A program made the position numbers and the translations under genes. A stretch of 64,000 bases of DNA from Callaeas wilsoni (taxonomy: Eukaryota; Chordata; Aves; Passeriformes; Callaeidae). The notes beneath the pieces were generated by a model. It was not told the origin of the DNA. It saw nothing but the letters and a program-made list of their open reading frames with translations, and ran no database searches. Numbering within the stretch: the first letter of the stretch is position 1; every line of letters begins with the position of its first letter. This document shows, piece after piece, positions 1-13,500 of this stretch. The stretch covers positions 124,001 through 188,000 of the forward strand of contig VWPU01011625.1 in the NCBI GenBank assembly GCA_013398955.1, written 5' to 3'.

Positions 1-15
1 TGTTTCCAGTGGCAG

Positions 16-39
16 ACCGATGAAGAAGAGGATGTTGAG
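16..39 (+). CDS. FHOD3: FHOD3 alternative microexon (muscle-type CK2 motif)
   Basis: A 24-base exon lies between cag (13-15) and the donor gtatgg (40-45). It reads ACC GAT GAA GAA GAG GAT GTT GAG, which is TDEEEDVE. This fits the eight-residue T(D/E)5XE insertion described for the muscle isoform of the formin FHOD3, where casein kinase 2 phosphorylates the Thr and the insertion directs the protein to myofibrils. It is in phase 0 at both ends, so skipping or including it keeps the frame, and it reads straight into the next exon at 2610. A second acceptor cag at 7-9 would add Trp-Gln. A GCATG pentamer (58-62), the RBFOX core, sits 19 bases past the donor, where it would favour inclusion. The family and motif are established knowledge; tissue-specific use in this species is inferred. 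Confidence 0.85.
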
Positions 40-2609
40 GTATGGTTCTCTGACAAAGCATGTCATCCTATGTCTCCTGTGTGCTGTGACATCTAATTTC
101 TAACTCAGATAGTATGGACTGCTCAGCTCCATCTGCTCAGCTGGAACTATGAACCATGACATTTTTCTCATACCTTTTTGTCTCAATCATAAGAATGCAT
201 TTTTACAGTCAGCTTTAACCATATGCATACCTGTCCTCTTGAAAAACTATGTCCTTATCTGGGGCCTTAATAATTTTAAGTTTCCTCATTTCTTTTCCTT
301 ACTGTCTGTAATGTACTGCAAAGAATCCCCATTACCCAAGGCATCAGTGATCTAAATGATATGGGCCTCATAAGTTACCTTGGGCTATGGATTACCAGGA
401 TGATTTCATACTCATTAAGCTGTGTAACCCCACATGGTATTGTTTTATAAAGTGTTCAAAAGCATCAGGATATAGCAATGTTAAGCAAATCATAATTGTT
501 TGCCTTGCTGTATAAACTGAGAATGAGACACTTCAGTCATCATAGAGGTGAGCCATGGAATAGTTCATGTATCTATCATAAAGTGCTCCTGAAGGTGAAG
601 TTCTACCTATATTCATAATAAAATAGTTTATTGATTTGAGGAGCATCTTTTTTTGCAATGCATTTTTTATTCAGCATTAGAGCTTTCTTCAATTCACTGA
701 ACATAAACAATGTGGCTTAATGCTCACGGGTTCATAGTGGTGGTCATTTCCTCAGTAAGCTGGGGTCTGAGCAGCAATTTACAGCAACATCTGAAAAATA
801 AGGAAATTAAATAAAACTTTTGGCTCTAGAGCTTTACTCCTAGTGATGGTTTGTGTTGTATAGCTTGGAGCACAGAAAGAAAATTACATGAATTTGCCTG
901 TTTATGCCAACATGTAAGTAACCTGTGTGAATAGGAACTAACAGTTATGGGAAGGCTTTATCCTTTGGGATTTTTTTGAGATTGTATTGATTAGCTGAAC
1001 AAAGCACTTTGCATAAGACAGTAGTCTTTGTGCAAAAATGGCATGCACTTTCACAGGAGTTTTTCTCCAATATTTTTCTGTCTCTTAATTTCACATGTGA
1101 AACTCTAGCACTTCCATGGTTTTCACATCAAAATGTTGCAAGCTAATCTTTTAACAAGAAAACAAATGTCTTACTATCAAAAATAGGTCTCATACTGATA
1201 TATTTAGCTCAGTGCCTTGTAGGGATTATTATTTTGCTATTCAGTTAACTTGCTATCTTACCCCAAATAGTCACTGTGTTAAAATAGAATCATCTTATCA
1301 TTGGTTTCCAAATTAAACATTTTCAATTTGCAGTCTTGACATTGGGACTTGATCAAAGCTTGGAAAGTATGGCCCAGTCTTTTCTTTCAATTTACTGTTC
1401 TCTGACAGAAGGGCCTTGCAGGTTTGCATCCCTTTAACTGACTGGCTTGATATCACCAAGTGAATAATTAATGTTGTTTATTATGCAAAGGAAGAAGAGA
1501 ATGCAGCACTTGTCCTTTCATCTGTGCTGAATTAGTCTGAGTAAGAAAGATTAAAAGGAAAAACAAAACATATTTCAGTGTCTGATGCTGGGCTGATATG
1601 ACTGAGAGTACCAAAGTTTATTATTATCTGTTGATGCCTGTTTGCTGTCAACAGGGTCGGTATTTCCTGCAGTCAGGGCTGTATTTTCAATGTGCTTTGA
1701 CCTTTCTGTAGATAAGAGCATAGTGGCAAATACCAGCATCCAAGTCCTTTGTAGGCAGAGTCTGGGAAGGGAGAGCAGCCCAGCAATGCAAGCTTTTCTC
1801 CTTAGAAAGTACCCATGTCTCCCACCCATTCCTAGATGGTTGTTTTGGTACCTGGTGGGGCTGCAGCATCCCCACTGTGCATGCCCAGCTAGTGTAGCTG
1901 CTGTTGTTCATGTAGTCGTGGTGACAGGGAAGCAGAGGGCAGATTCCTCAATCTCTTGTAAGGTTTTGTTTGTTCTTCTGACTGCAGTTTTTGTGTTTTG
2001 GCCATAAATAATTTGGCTGAGTGTTTTGGGACCAGGGACTTTTTAAGCATTAGTGGTAATGTGTTTTAAAGTTGTTTGTAGATGATTGTGTTTTAGAGCA
2101 GTTTGAGGGTTTTCTGTGCAGCAAGGCAGAGAGGCAAGAGGGAAAGGTGTCTCTTCCTAGACCACTGTCTCCATTTCAACAGCCTTGCTACTGAAAGTTG
2201 ATTGTACAGAAACAAAAGAAATTTCTTTTTTCTGTTGGGTCTCATGCTGTTTCTCTCAGCATTATGCCTGACCCCAGATCAGGCCCGGTCTGGATCGAAG
2301 GTTTCAAAGCAAGCCCTTGCTTTGTACCTTTTACTCTCAGACATAAGGTCAAAATTACAAGGCTCGAGCTAATGCATCTGTTTTTTCTCTGACTGTATCT
2401 GCTCCCTGCTGTCACCCTGTTTCAGGTTTATTTCTGGTCAGAGTGAATGCTTTGGGAGAGGAGCGACTGTTGCTTGGCTCTTTTGGGAATAGCTGCACTC
2501 CAAACCAAGCCTGGGAGGACACTTTTTTCCCTTGCAATTCACAGTTGAGCCCCTTGCCTATTGTCCATGCTGTTCTCAGGTGAAACAACAAATCCTTTTC
2601 CTCTCGCAG
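40..2609 (+). other. FHOD3: FHOD3 intron after the microexon
   Basis: Intron of about 2.6 kb between the gtatgg donor and the pyrimidine-rich acceptor ttttcctctcgcag (2596-2609). It is AT-rich with scattered T-runs. The open frames inside it on both strands (for example 1642-2007) have no splice context or recognisable protein. Apart from the GCATG at 58-62 and a TGTGTGCTGTG stretch near 79-89, I see no element worth naming. Confidence 0.75.
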
Positions 2610-2781
2610 TCCGGCAAGTTCTCCAGCAGCTGCCCGCCCTGCCAGAGCCAGCCCCAGGGCCTGCAGTACGCCGAGGACGCTGCCGAGCACGAGAACATGA
2701 AGGCTGTGCTGAAGACCTCTTCCATAGGTGGGGAAAGCACCATGGCACTTGGCGTCCGCACTCGGAGCCGGGCCAGCCGAG
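2610..2781 (+). CDS. FHOD3: FHOD3 exon: linker between FH2 domain and DAD
   Basis: A 172-base exon with acceptor ctctcgcag and donor gtaagt. It starts in phase 0 and ends in phase 1 (CGA G). It encodes 57 residues beginning SGKFSSSCPP, with EHENMKAVLKTSS in the middle and VRTRSRASRG completed across the junction. These match my recollection of the FHOD3 segment between the FH2 actin-binding domain and the C-terminal autoregulatory domain. FHOD3 is a formin that organises actin filaments in cardiac and skeletal sarcomeres. GC content is clearly higher than in the flanking introns, as expected for coding sequence. The long open frames on the opposite strand here (2412-2873, 2539-2940) are shadows of this exon. 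Confidence 0.92.
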
Positions 2782-4751
2782 GTAAGTGCCAAAATTTCCT
2801 CTTGGCCACATTTCTTGTGCTGCGGTAGCCACACAGTGGCCCGAACGTGAGTCATGTCCCCCTTGCATAGCACTCACAGCTGAAAAGGTGAAAGGTGGAA
2901 GGAGAAGTGGTGTTTTCATGGTAGAAGTAAATTGGGGCATGGGGATGAGGAAGAATTTGCCTGAAGTTTCAACACATAGATCATAGCCAGAGTAGTGTCA
3001 GGAGTCCAAGCCTGCAGAAATTCTCAGTTCTCCCTGCATGATGGTGGTGACTGCCCACGAACAACTCAATTCATGTTCCCATCATGAAAGCAAAATGGAC
3101 CATCTGGAGAATCCAGGGTGTGGTTTTCTCTTCATTTTCAATAGAAGCAAGTAGGAAGTAGCAATTCAAATTCAAGTGAAAAGACCTTGCAGCATTTTAT
3201 GAATGACTGGGCAGAGATTGGGGAGAAAATGGGTAGGAAAAAGTTGATGTGTCTTTTAACCACCTCCCTGCTAAACTGCAAAGGTAATGGGTATTTGCTT
3301 TTGTCTTCCCCTCACCACTCCCATACATGCAATACATGGAAGATGGCTTTGGAGTAAAGGTGATGGACCAAAATTCAAGTCTTCATTTTCTTCTCTGGTA
3401 TTTCTCCTTCTTCATATCTGGATATCTTACACTTTCTTGATACTTTTTGATACAACTGATTGCACATCCACAGCATCCACCTCTAAGTCTGTGTGTGTGT
3501 AGTTTATTAAGGCTTGAAACCATGATCTTGGCTAATTCAGAGGTTTCACAGCCCCAACATAAGATGCCAGCTACTAAAGTAGGAAGATTAAATAATTCAA
3601 GCTGCACTGCAACAAGCTGAACAGCTGAAGTAATCCACTGAATGTTGATGAGGAGAGTGTCCTGATTGTGAGAGTCAGCTTGTGTTCCACAAAAGAGCAG
3701 CGTAGGCAGAAGACGGGTGAGCTAGACAAGAGCTTGTCAGGAGCACTGTTGTAATACAACTGCTCCTGAAAAGAGCCAGGGGACAAGGCAGCCGAGTAAA
3801 GGCCTAATCAAAGCTGTTTATGGACTTTGGGGATGTGGTATAAAATCGCCTTGTTGGTGATTTCTTAGATACTTACCATTGTACCGCATACACACTTTTG
3901 CTTTGCTTTTGCAAAGCTCGCTGTCAATGTTCACACTGCTCTAGCCTTCAAATAATTTAAAAACAAAACGCATACAGAACAGTAGCCACTAGTGGAGGAA
4001 CCCAAAGATGTGTTACACAATGCTCTGTGGAGTGAGGAGTGCCAGAGCCTTGGATTCAGAAACATGCTCACTTGTTTGTTTGTGGTTTTAACCAAAATTG
4101 CTTTCAGCTTTTCAGCTTGCCAACAACTCTTCCACTCATAACAGAGCACACACAGTCATGCCAGGACACATACAGCTCTGTGACAAGAAGGTGAATTTTT
4201 CATTGTGAGGGGGACAAGACACGTCAAACCCCACTTTATGCCCTTTTCTTGTCTCCTTTGCACTAGACTGTGATACAGATGCTCAGAAATTGTTATGTCT
4301 TTCTTTCTTTCAGTAAAAAAGGACCTGAGTTTCCGGTTTGCATTAATCTCTAAGATGTGCCATGTCTTCTAGTGTCTTTGTAATAGGAGAAGAGAGAAAC
4401 ATGGTCACACAACACTATCGATCCTTGGCTTATAGGCAGGCTCTAGCAGGCATTTGCCAGTTGTGTGGTCAAGAGCAAGACACTGAGGCTTAAAGTAATA
4501 GAAAGTGTGTATATAAATATATGTATATATATTATAATTGCATTTCAGCTCTTGGCTCTCTACTGGTGCAGCAAAGAATCTAGGGTATTATTTAGAAATA
4601 TTCTCCATTAGGCAGATTCTTCTCCTTTGGTTGAATTGAAGTCGGAATGACTGAGCTGCCTGCTGTAATGTCCCAAAAAGCCCAATTGCAAAACCAAAGT
4701 GACACAAGAGACTTCCTCTCTTCCCCAAATTCCCTTGCTGGACTTTTCCAG
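2782..4751 (+). other. FHOD3: FHOD3 intron
   Basis: Intron of 1970 bases, from gtaagt to acceptor gacttttccag. It holds an AT dinucleotide-rich stretch at about 4507-4536. No exon, repeat family or RNA gene was recognised. Confidence 0.8.
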
Positions 4752-4913
4752 GCCGTATTGGTTCGTGGAACGCTGGCAACGACGATTCACCAAACGCAAC
4801 GGATGACGCCGCAGATGAGATCATGGATCGCATTGTCAAGTCCGCCACCCAAGTGCCAAGCCAGCGAGCGGTGCCTAGGGAGAGGAAGCGGTCACGAGCA
4901 AATAGGAAGTCAT
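4752..4913 (+). CDS. FHOD3: FHOD3 exon: diaphanous autoregulatory domain
   Basis: A 162-base exon, phase 1 at both ends, with acceptor cttttccag and donor gtgagt. It encodes GRIGSWNAGNDDSP, then DDAADEIMDRIVKSATQV, then PRERKRSRANRKS. DEIMDRIV is the core of the diaphanous autoregulatory domain, which binds the N-terminal inhibitory domain and holds the formin closed. The basic stretch after it is the second half of that latch. The Ser in RSRA and the Ser in RKS correspond to two of the three ROCK phosphorylation sites known from FHOD1 and FHOD3, whose phosphorylation opens the protein. The third, a Thr, is in the terminal exon. The splice junction falls just after that second Ser. Confidence 0.95.
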
Positions 4914-7900
4914 GTGAGTATAAGGCTATTGCTCAAAATAAGGGAACATGCAAATATTTATGTATATCGGTGTAGGAACCAAGTCTTTGGTAGGCAGACA
5001 TGCATTGGGAGTGGCTTGAGTGTGTGCTGATGATTGGTTTATGTTCCTCTTACCATTGTTTAAACAGTGTTGTATGCAGTGGGTGACTCTGTCTTCTACA
5101 GAACTTGAAATGTCCTTAGCAGAATGAGAAGAATGGTTTATGGTGCTTTATGACAGTACTTATGCATAACTAGAAAGTCAGATCAGGACCTCAGATGGAG
5201 ACTGCTTAAAATGCTATAACCTACTGTGAACTGGCATGAAGATTAATAGTTGTGTCTGTAGCTGAATTTATTCATAAAGCAAAAAGTAGTTTGAGATATT
5301 TCGCCTTTTAAAATCTTTCTCTCTCGTGCTGTATGCTATCTTTCCGCAGCCCTGAAAACAAAATGTCTACTGCTGCTTGGCTGCAAAGTGGTTATAGAGG
5401 AGTTTAACTTCCACTGGGAAGAAAAGGTAGCACATTTATAAGGTGGTCTTTCAATGGTGTAGTGTGGCCTTGGGGCTGAGCTGCAGCACTCAAGTTTGAG
5501 CAGTTTAGTTTCATGCTTTAGTAAATCCAATGTTTAAAAGGTGATGAACTTTCTGGGTTTGTTTGGTTTTTTTCCTCATGTGCAGAAACTAGTGCGAATA
5601 CTATGAGAAGAATAACTACCCAAAGAACATAAGATTTTAGTGTTTAACATCATTAACCATATGTGGCTTTTTGACTACCTTTCCATCCATTTTTTTAGCA
5701 TTTCTGGGAAGTTAGGACAAAGAGGAGACAACAACAGTGAGTGAAAAATGACACAGATTTTCTTTTTTGTGGAGTTGTTCTAACATAATGGGTGATCAAA
5801 AATATTTGGTATTTGCCATAAACTAGCATGTGCTGAATGCATATTCACTTTCCCCAACGTGCTAAGAAAGGAGCTTCTGCATGTGGCAAGAGCAGAGGCA
5901 AAGTGGACACTCTGGTTAGATGAGCCAGTCTCTAAACAAAGAAAATGAGCTGACACTGGATTGTCTGTCTTACTTTCTGTCATACACTGTGCCTTACCTC
6001 TTTGTGGCATCACCTGCTGCTACCCACTTCCCCACACAGTTCTGGTGTTCTGCACATGCTGACTGCTGCAGTTGGCTTGTGTGTATCAAATAAATCTCCT
6101 GTACGTTTGCCTATTTCCATGGTTTATCCTTATTTCCATGGTTTGTCCCATGCTAAAGTATTTCCTCTGTTAGCAACACTGTCTTCATACACACATATAC
6201 CAAAACCAATTATTCCTAATTTTTGCCAGATACTTTTTTCCCAAGGAAGCACTTGCTGCAGAAACAACAAAACAAGATAATGATAATAAAAATACTATAT
6301 ATTTTTCAATGGAACTATCTTTTATACTCAGTAAAAACATTAATAGGGATTAAACATTCAGTAAATGTTTAGGCTGGGACTGATTTCCATTGTAATTAAT
6401 CATGATAGAATCCAGCTCTTGTGCTTGTTTGTTCTTCAAGATCTGGATGAGACACTTAAGTGGGTTAGAAGACAGTTTCAAAACAAACATAAAGTTCAGT
6501 AGTTTAATGTCCCTTTTAGCTGACATGTGCAGAAGCATGGAAGGAGAATATCCTAACTGAACTGTTTCATTATGGCAGATGGTGAATATACCTGGATGAT
6601 GAATTAATTAAGTAGTTTATCTTTAAAATACACTCAGCTGGACTGATAATATGCCATCTCAGGAAACGAAGAGAGATCAGCCTTTGCTAATGCATGATAT
6701 GAGTTAAATGAGCAGAAGGTATTCCAGTTAGAAACACATAAACATATAAGAAAGTAGATTTTTAGGCATATCTCAATGATTTAGATTAGCAAACACTATG
6801 ATATTTATTGCCTGTAGAGCAAAGAGACCCTATTATCTTATAGGTTTGATTCACCACCTTCAATCTTCAGACTCCCCTATACATCTTTCGGTATTCAGTC
6901 TATTCATGGACATCAAAGAGAAACTCACTTGAAAGGAATTATTTTCCCTGTGCATCATGTTGCATATGTCTCATTGCTTTCACTGTACAACTGGAAATCT
7001 TGTCAGGCTTACTTAGTATTCAGCAAAGATTTTAGTGAGCATGAACTGAGATACATTGTTTTAGCAAAATCAGAAGCCCAAAAGATTTATATGCAGTTGC
7101 ACTAGAAACATTTGCTGTGGTTCTGGCAGAAGGTTCTCATGGGCAAGAGATGTTTTCCCTTAAAAAAGACAGTGAAACGTGAAGTAAAAATAAAAAAAAA
7201 AAGAATTACTCAAGTCATTTATAGCTAGGGGAAAGCAGAAATAGGTTTATGGAAAAGGTTATGTTAAATTCAGGAGGTAGTTGCAATGGGAAAATAAGAC
7301 GTCTTGACATGTTCATTTGAAGCATTTTACCTTTTGTGGTTGTCGAGCAGCATGACAGTATCTGGTGTGCAGAGAGCTTGGTTAGGGCATAATGATGTAG
7401 AAGAGTTTGAAAGTTCAGGGTAATCATCAGAACTGTAAAATGGGAGGAGGAATAAGACAAGGGAGTCATCCAACAAAAGACAGATGGAAATGTCTGTATC
7501 TGTTGGTTGAAGATAGGAAGGGTCACTGATAAATCAAGATATGACTAGTGGGAAGGAATTTGTTCGGTGAGAGCTGAGGTGAATTACAGAAATCTAAGGT
7601 ACGTGGTAAGTGCATAACAACTGAGTTCCTGTGATGATCTGAAGAGAGAGATCCTATGCTAGACCTTTACACAGTGGAAGATTTTCAGGACAAAATTTGT
7701 CATTTAGAAGTACAGTAACCAACTGGAAGTCACTACCTTATGACAGGTGTTCAGTGACCTGCCTACCAGATATACTAGAATGGCATTATATCTGAGAAAA
7801 TAACATTGCAGTTGTATTTGTTCATCAGAAAGACACATGATTGAATGAGCCACAGAAACTGAAATGCTCTGTCACCCCTCGAGGTAATTGTTCAAAGACA

Positions 7901-10423
7901 CCTTCAAAGGAAGTTGCCAGGGGAAGCTTCTGCTGTTGGTTTTTTTTTTCCCTCTTATGTTTATAGTCTGTGTGTAAAAAAACAGACCCCAGCTACTCAA
8001 AATGTCAGTTCAGCACATTTTAAAAGCATAAAAATCAAGCATAAAAGTTAAGTTGAAAATATACTGTTTCGGTTCTTGCAGTCTGAAGGCAGCCTTCCAT
8101 AAGAAGGTTTTCTATAACATTATAGGGAGCTGTTCAACTTAGCAATGAAATAAAGATAGTATAATTAGGATTGTCTGGTTCTCCTATAAGTTTAGGAAAG
8201 CACTCACAAATGGTGCCATAACAAACAATGAGTGCAAGGGAAAGTTGAGATAAGGAAGTTTTAAGAATCACTCTACTTGATATTCCAAATTTCATAAAGA
8301 CTAGTAGTATCACCCATAAGAAACAATTTTTTCTTAAGTATATTTAATTAAAAAGCCCCCCCAAAACTCTGTAATAGCAAATAGGAAGATACTACTGTTT
8401 TATTTCTTGTCCTGGCTGTCTATTTAAATATAGAAATCAGTCTTAACAGAAAATCAGTCTTCTCAGGATTAGACTCTTGCTGAGGTGCCATCTCTGTGTT
8501 GGTTTCATTGAACTGGATGGACCTGTCTCAGGAGAATGATACAATTCCTATGACTCAGCATCAGGAAAAATTGTACTCCAGTTTATTAAACAGGAATAAG
8601 CATATGGAAGATATTTGCACTAATTCTGGCATATGCAGGGCAACACTCGTGAATGCTGAGCCAAACAGGGTTATATATTTCTAAGGAAATAGCTCTTTAA
8701 AGATGACTTGACTGTGCAGCACTGTTTGCATCGAGATCTTTGTCTGACCCTGGATGATGAGCTATAATGTAGGGCCTGGGTGTGACTGGTGTTTGATGAT
8801 GAGTAGCACAGTGATGGATTTATCAGTTGCTGCTGGAGACACTGCATGGGGACAGTGCAGAGTGAGAGGCTTGTTTTCCCACACATTGTTTTATCCCAGA
8901 GTGTCTCTGTGTGTGTGCACACACTCCTGTTACTCTTAGATTTTATTAAAATTGAAAATCTGCTTTAGATTTGAGTTACAGAAGAGGGTTTGGAACACAT
9001 AATAATTGAATCACAACTTAATTTAATATTCGAGTAAGATAACTTGATCAAACTGATTTATGATGTTTAAGAAAGAGAGAGACATGATAGTGCCTTGTTC
9101 TTTTATCAGGCTTTGAAATCATGTGCTAGCCCAATAATACAGCCTGTGACAGACCCCTGAGGTATGGAAACATCTCATAAGGATTTATTTATTTATTTGT
9201 ATAATGGCTTGCAGGGAGTAAAAAATACTTAAAACCATGATGCAGAAATGGGTCTGAGGCACCACCCAAGTAGGTGGAGATATGGATTGAGTCAAGTTTA
9301 CCTGAATCCTAGACAAGTAAACTCAGGGCTGGTGGATTAAATTTAACTACAGAACATCCTCGGTCAGGTATTTCATACTGTAAAAGTGAAATAGGAATCA
9401 GCCTGCTGTCATCAGGTGCTAAAATGTAGGAAAGAGCTTTGCCAAAGGACCAGGCATGGAGACCAGCTTTAGACAACTTTTAGTACCACGTACAATGCTG
9501 CTTTGGAATAAACATGTTTGTAAGCAAACAAAATACTACATGGGACACTATTTGAATTCAAAGGTACATATTTTTTGTTGAGCAGTGCATTATTTAACTT
9601 TTTCTTCATATTTTCTTTGTTATTTTCATTATTTTTCAGTTTCATGTCTCTCCACTTACTTTTTCTGGCTTTGAAAATGCACAGAAGTGCCAAAATACCA
9701 AGAGGGAGACTGTTCTTCTGGTATTTATAGCCTGACTAAAAGCAGGAGTTAATGGAAATTATGCTTCTAAAAAAATTAAAACCTTGCAAGAAGAAAGACT
9801 ATATAAAATGCTTTAAAGGCAAACATCTTTACTTTGAATTTGCAATTAATTATTTAGAATTTGAGTAGCTGGATTCTATCAGGAGTTAGAGTATAGGGCA
9901 GAGTAATCTAGTTAGTGATGCATATTTAGGAACCTTTCTTTGGGTTTAGAAAAAGTAAATGTATGACTGATGGTATTCAGTATCAAAGTCTGCTTCTTCC
10001 TACACAAAGTACTGAGCCTTCAAAAGGCCAATACTTGGTTAATAAAAACATAATTATTGAAAGAAAACAGAATGTGAGATAAAGCACTTAGAGCTCTGGC
10101 AGCTGGAAGGTTATCTCCATTAGATGCCAAGATAGCTTGTGTCTAGGATGCCTTTTAAGTAATACAATCTTCCATTCTTAGGACAGCAAGATCTTTGCAA
10201 AAACAGGAGAACAAAACTCCGTGATCTACAGTAAATAAAACCACAATCAATAAATTACAGTTATTAATAGCAGTTAATGAATGAATAATAAATGCAGTTG
10301 ACCACAGTAGTCTGTAGAAATTGATGTATCTGATCAGGGTGAGTTCTCTGTTGTCCCATATCTCATCTGTGCCAGAGGCCAACATCAGCAGCTGTGGCAG
10401 AACAAACAGGAGAGGTAGAATTG

Positions 10424-10505
10424 TAGAAGCACAGAATCATTCAGGTTGAAAAGACCTCCAAGTTCGTCAAGTCCAACCTTTGACTAAGTACCACCATACC
10501 TGCCA
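10424..10505 (-). repeat. CR1 LINE 3'-end fragment
   Basis: On the + strand this reads cacagaatcattcaggttg, then aagacctccaagttcgtcaag and tccaacctttgactaagtac. That is the reverse complement of the 3' untranslated end of a CR1 LINE, a family usual in bird and reptile genomes. Only the last 80 or so bases of the element are present, a typical 5' truncation. The element lies antisense to FHOD3. The exact subfamily needs a repeat library. Confidence 0.8.
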
Positions 10506-13500
10506 TTATGTTGCATAACGATTAGACATCAGTTGCGTAATGCATAGGACTTACCATGAGTTTTGATAGTTATAAATTTATTTAAATCTTGAGGCTGAAT
10601 AGCTGATTCCATGTTTTCAGTTTTGTCCATTGTAATTGATGACATACATAATTGTGATTGTTGATATCAATACCATCTCTAAGTTGGCACGCATTTATAT
10701 ATGAATGTTCAGTTTCTGCTTTAGAATGTGTATTACGTGGTTTTTTAATAGCTTTCTTTTAAAATACCAGATTTTGACAGATAGGGGTAGACATTCTATT
10801 TTTGCGTGTTCAAATGTATAGTACCTATATATTTTGTTGTCAGTCTGCATGAGTTTCAGACTGTATCTCTTATACCTCGAGGTTTCTTCAAGACTGTTTG
10901 CCTGGTCTTAGCACTGTAGAGGGAACTTGCAATCATCCTGTACAGTTCTACATCACGTAACCTTCAAAACAAAAGGATTTTTGAAAGGCTGGTTTAAATA
11001 TCTAGTTTAAAAAATTGCTTGTAAAAGATGCTTAAATTCATTTTCCACTCACTATTTTAGAGGAATCCGTGAGTCATTTCTTAAATGAGTATTATTCTGA
11101 TAGAAATTATTTCTTTTGGGGCTCCTAGCCTCAAACTTTCTGCTTGAAACAGCTTTTTTTTTTAATAGAGGTCAGATATCAAATTAACCCAGCCTGCACC
11201 AATATGTGCATTCCTTAACTTTATGTTGGATTCCTGTAGCACTATTAGATTTACTGTGGGTTGTAGAGTTTGCTTAAAACTGGGCAACATTGTTGTAATA
11301 CAGCAACTGAAAAAGGGGCGAGAAGTCATTGCATTGAAGTGAGAAGTCAGAATTAAATGTGCAGTGCTTACAAAAACTACATATGTTTTATTTCTGTTCA
11401 TTTCACTTCACAGGGAAAAGAGAGATATGAGCACTACACAGACATTCACATGTACACATACATTACAACACCCAAGCACAAAGGGTGTGGTGTAAGAACA
11501 AGGAGAAAATGCTGCTACGATGGGTAGTCCCAGGTGGTTTTAGAGTGGCTGTCACCTCATGGGACTAAGTGCCCATCCAGGTGAAGCCAGTGTCCCCCCA
11601 GGATGTGACAGCATAGGCAGACCATCCTTGTGCTGTGTTTCCAACATTGGGACAACCAAATGCAGCTTCCCATGGGCTTCTTGACAAGGACTTACAAGTG
11701 CTGGAATCTCTCTGGCCATCTCTCCTTGGCCAAGTGGCACTTCCTTAATTTCAGGAGAGAGCAAGCTGAAGGTAATGGGGGGGGAAACTGGCAGGAGATG
11801 AGCAGCTGATAAAAAGTAAGTGCTGTCAGTATTATATCTAGGAAAAAAATACTGTTCCTGTTCCCTGATACTGGCATATTGGCATTGACATTTTCTATGT
11901 AAATACTTACATTATGGTACACAGTTTTGCTACTTTTTCAACTGCAGTTCTGTAGGAAGAAAAAATAACTTTACTCAATTTGTTTGTATCTTACAGGAGA
12001 TAAAAATTGTTGTTTTCACTTTTGCCAGTTTGCCATTTACGGCATCAGTGAATTCATCTACCTTGCCCTCTGATTTCGTTTTAATTAATGTTTTTTAAAG
12101 GTAAAGGCTTTTGAATTCTTATCACAGGATTCATTCCCAAAAGTAGGATACCTTAATTTTAAGTATTTAAAAAATATGGATAGTTGAGTTGCACACCATT
12201 AATCCCAAGTTGATAGGATATGTATTTTGTTTGCTTTCTCTCTGTATTAAAGCAGCTTGCAAATATTTCTCCGGTCAGTAATTTATTCCTTATTCACATC
12301 ATCCTTCTTTCCTGAAAGATGATGTCTTTCAGCATCCTAGTAAGAACTTGGCAGCAGTGAGTTGCTGGCTGACAAAATCACTGAGTTCTTCTGGAAAGCA
12401 CCTCATCTGAGAACGAGAGAAGGCAGAGAGGTACAGGGTGGCTTTTCACGCTGCCTTTCTGAAGAAGTGCAGCAGCACACACCATCTCCTGTGTGGCTTT
12501 CCAGAGCATGGCGCTGCCACAGCTGCCAAAGGGAGCCCTCTGCTGCCGCCCACGAGATTAGCAGGAGGAGCTGGGAAGGCAGGGATTTGCTTGGACCTGA
12601 CTGTCAGAAGTGTTTGGAGGGAAGTCTCTCTTAGAAGATGAATAAAAATGTTTCACAAAAAGCTACTTTGCATTTATCTTGCCCCAGCACTATGGCCAAG
12701 AAATAACATATGTAAGTATGTATATGGCTTTCTCTAGGCAGAATAACATCACCTGATTAGCGTAATTACAAGATTGTTTTGATCACAATTATTTTTCATC
12801 TGATGGGCTCATAGAGGGGATGCCTTTTACTATTTTATTCCCTAGCATGCATTCCTGATGGGGATAATCAATTTGCATTCCACAGAGCCCAGGTGCTCAA
12901 AATTGGTCACACTCTGCCAAGTCACTATCCAAGAGACATGTCTGTGTTCAGAGCCTGATAAACCCCCTTAAGTGGGTCATTTTAAAATTCCAAATGAAAG
13001 GTAAATGCTGCAGGCCTTAAACACTTACGTTGGATGGTTTACTCTTTGTATCGTATCTCCTGTCTTTTTCCAACCTGTGCACTGTTAATGCATAGTTTGG
13101 TCTTGAAAATAGAGTACAGTGACTCAGTCATGACTCACTATATACTCAGTCATGCAGACTTGGTTGTTGGTGAGCTTTATGCTCTTGGTGCTTTACCTGT
13201 TATTAGTGGAATCACTTCTGACTGGTGAAGTTAGGTGGGAGAAATTATGAAAGAGGTGGGAGCAGGATTGCTTTTAGTTGTAACTCTTTAGAGTGGAATT
13301 CATGTAAATTAAGGGGATTTTGTCATAGAAGGCTTTCAAGGAAGAAGTTAAATCTTCTTTTCTGCTCTACTGTTGGGACTCTGTAAATGATGATCTGTGA
13401 AATACATAAAGTTGGAAACTTTAACAGTTTCAGCTACATGCTAAATATTACTTTGAAAACCCGTATGCTCTTCATGCAGCCCAGGTTCTCTAAAGCAATG

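Noticed and set aside
2412..2940. Long minus-strand open frames (153 and 133 codons)
   Set aside because: They overlap the FHOD3 exon at 2610-2781 antisense. GC-rich coding sequence creates open shadow frames; no family similarity.
12362..12641. Two overlapping + open frames in a GC-richer patch of the last FHOD3 intron
   Set aside because: No clear acceptor and donor in matching phase, and no recognisable protein.
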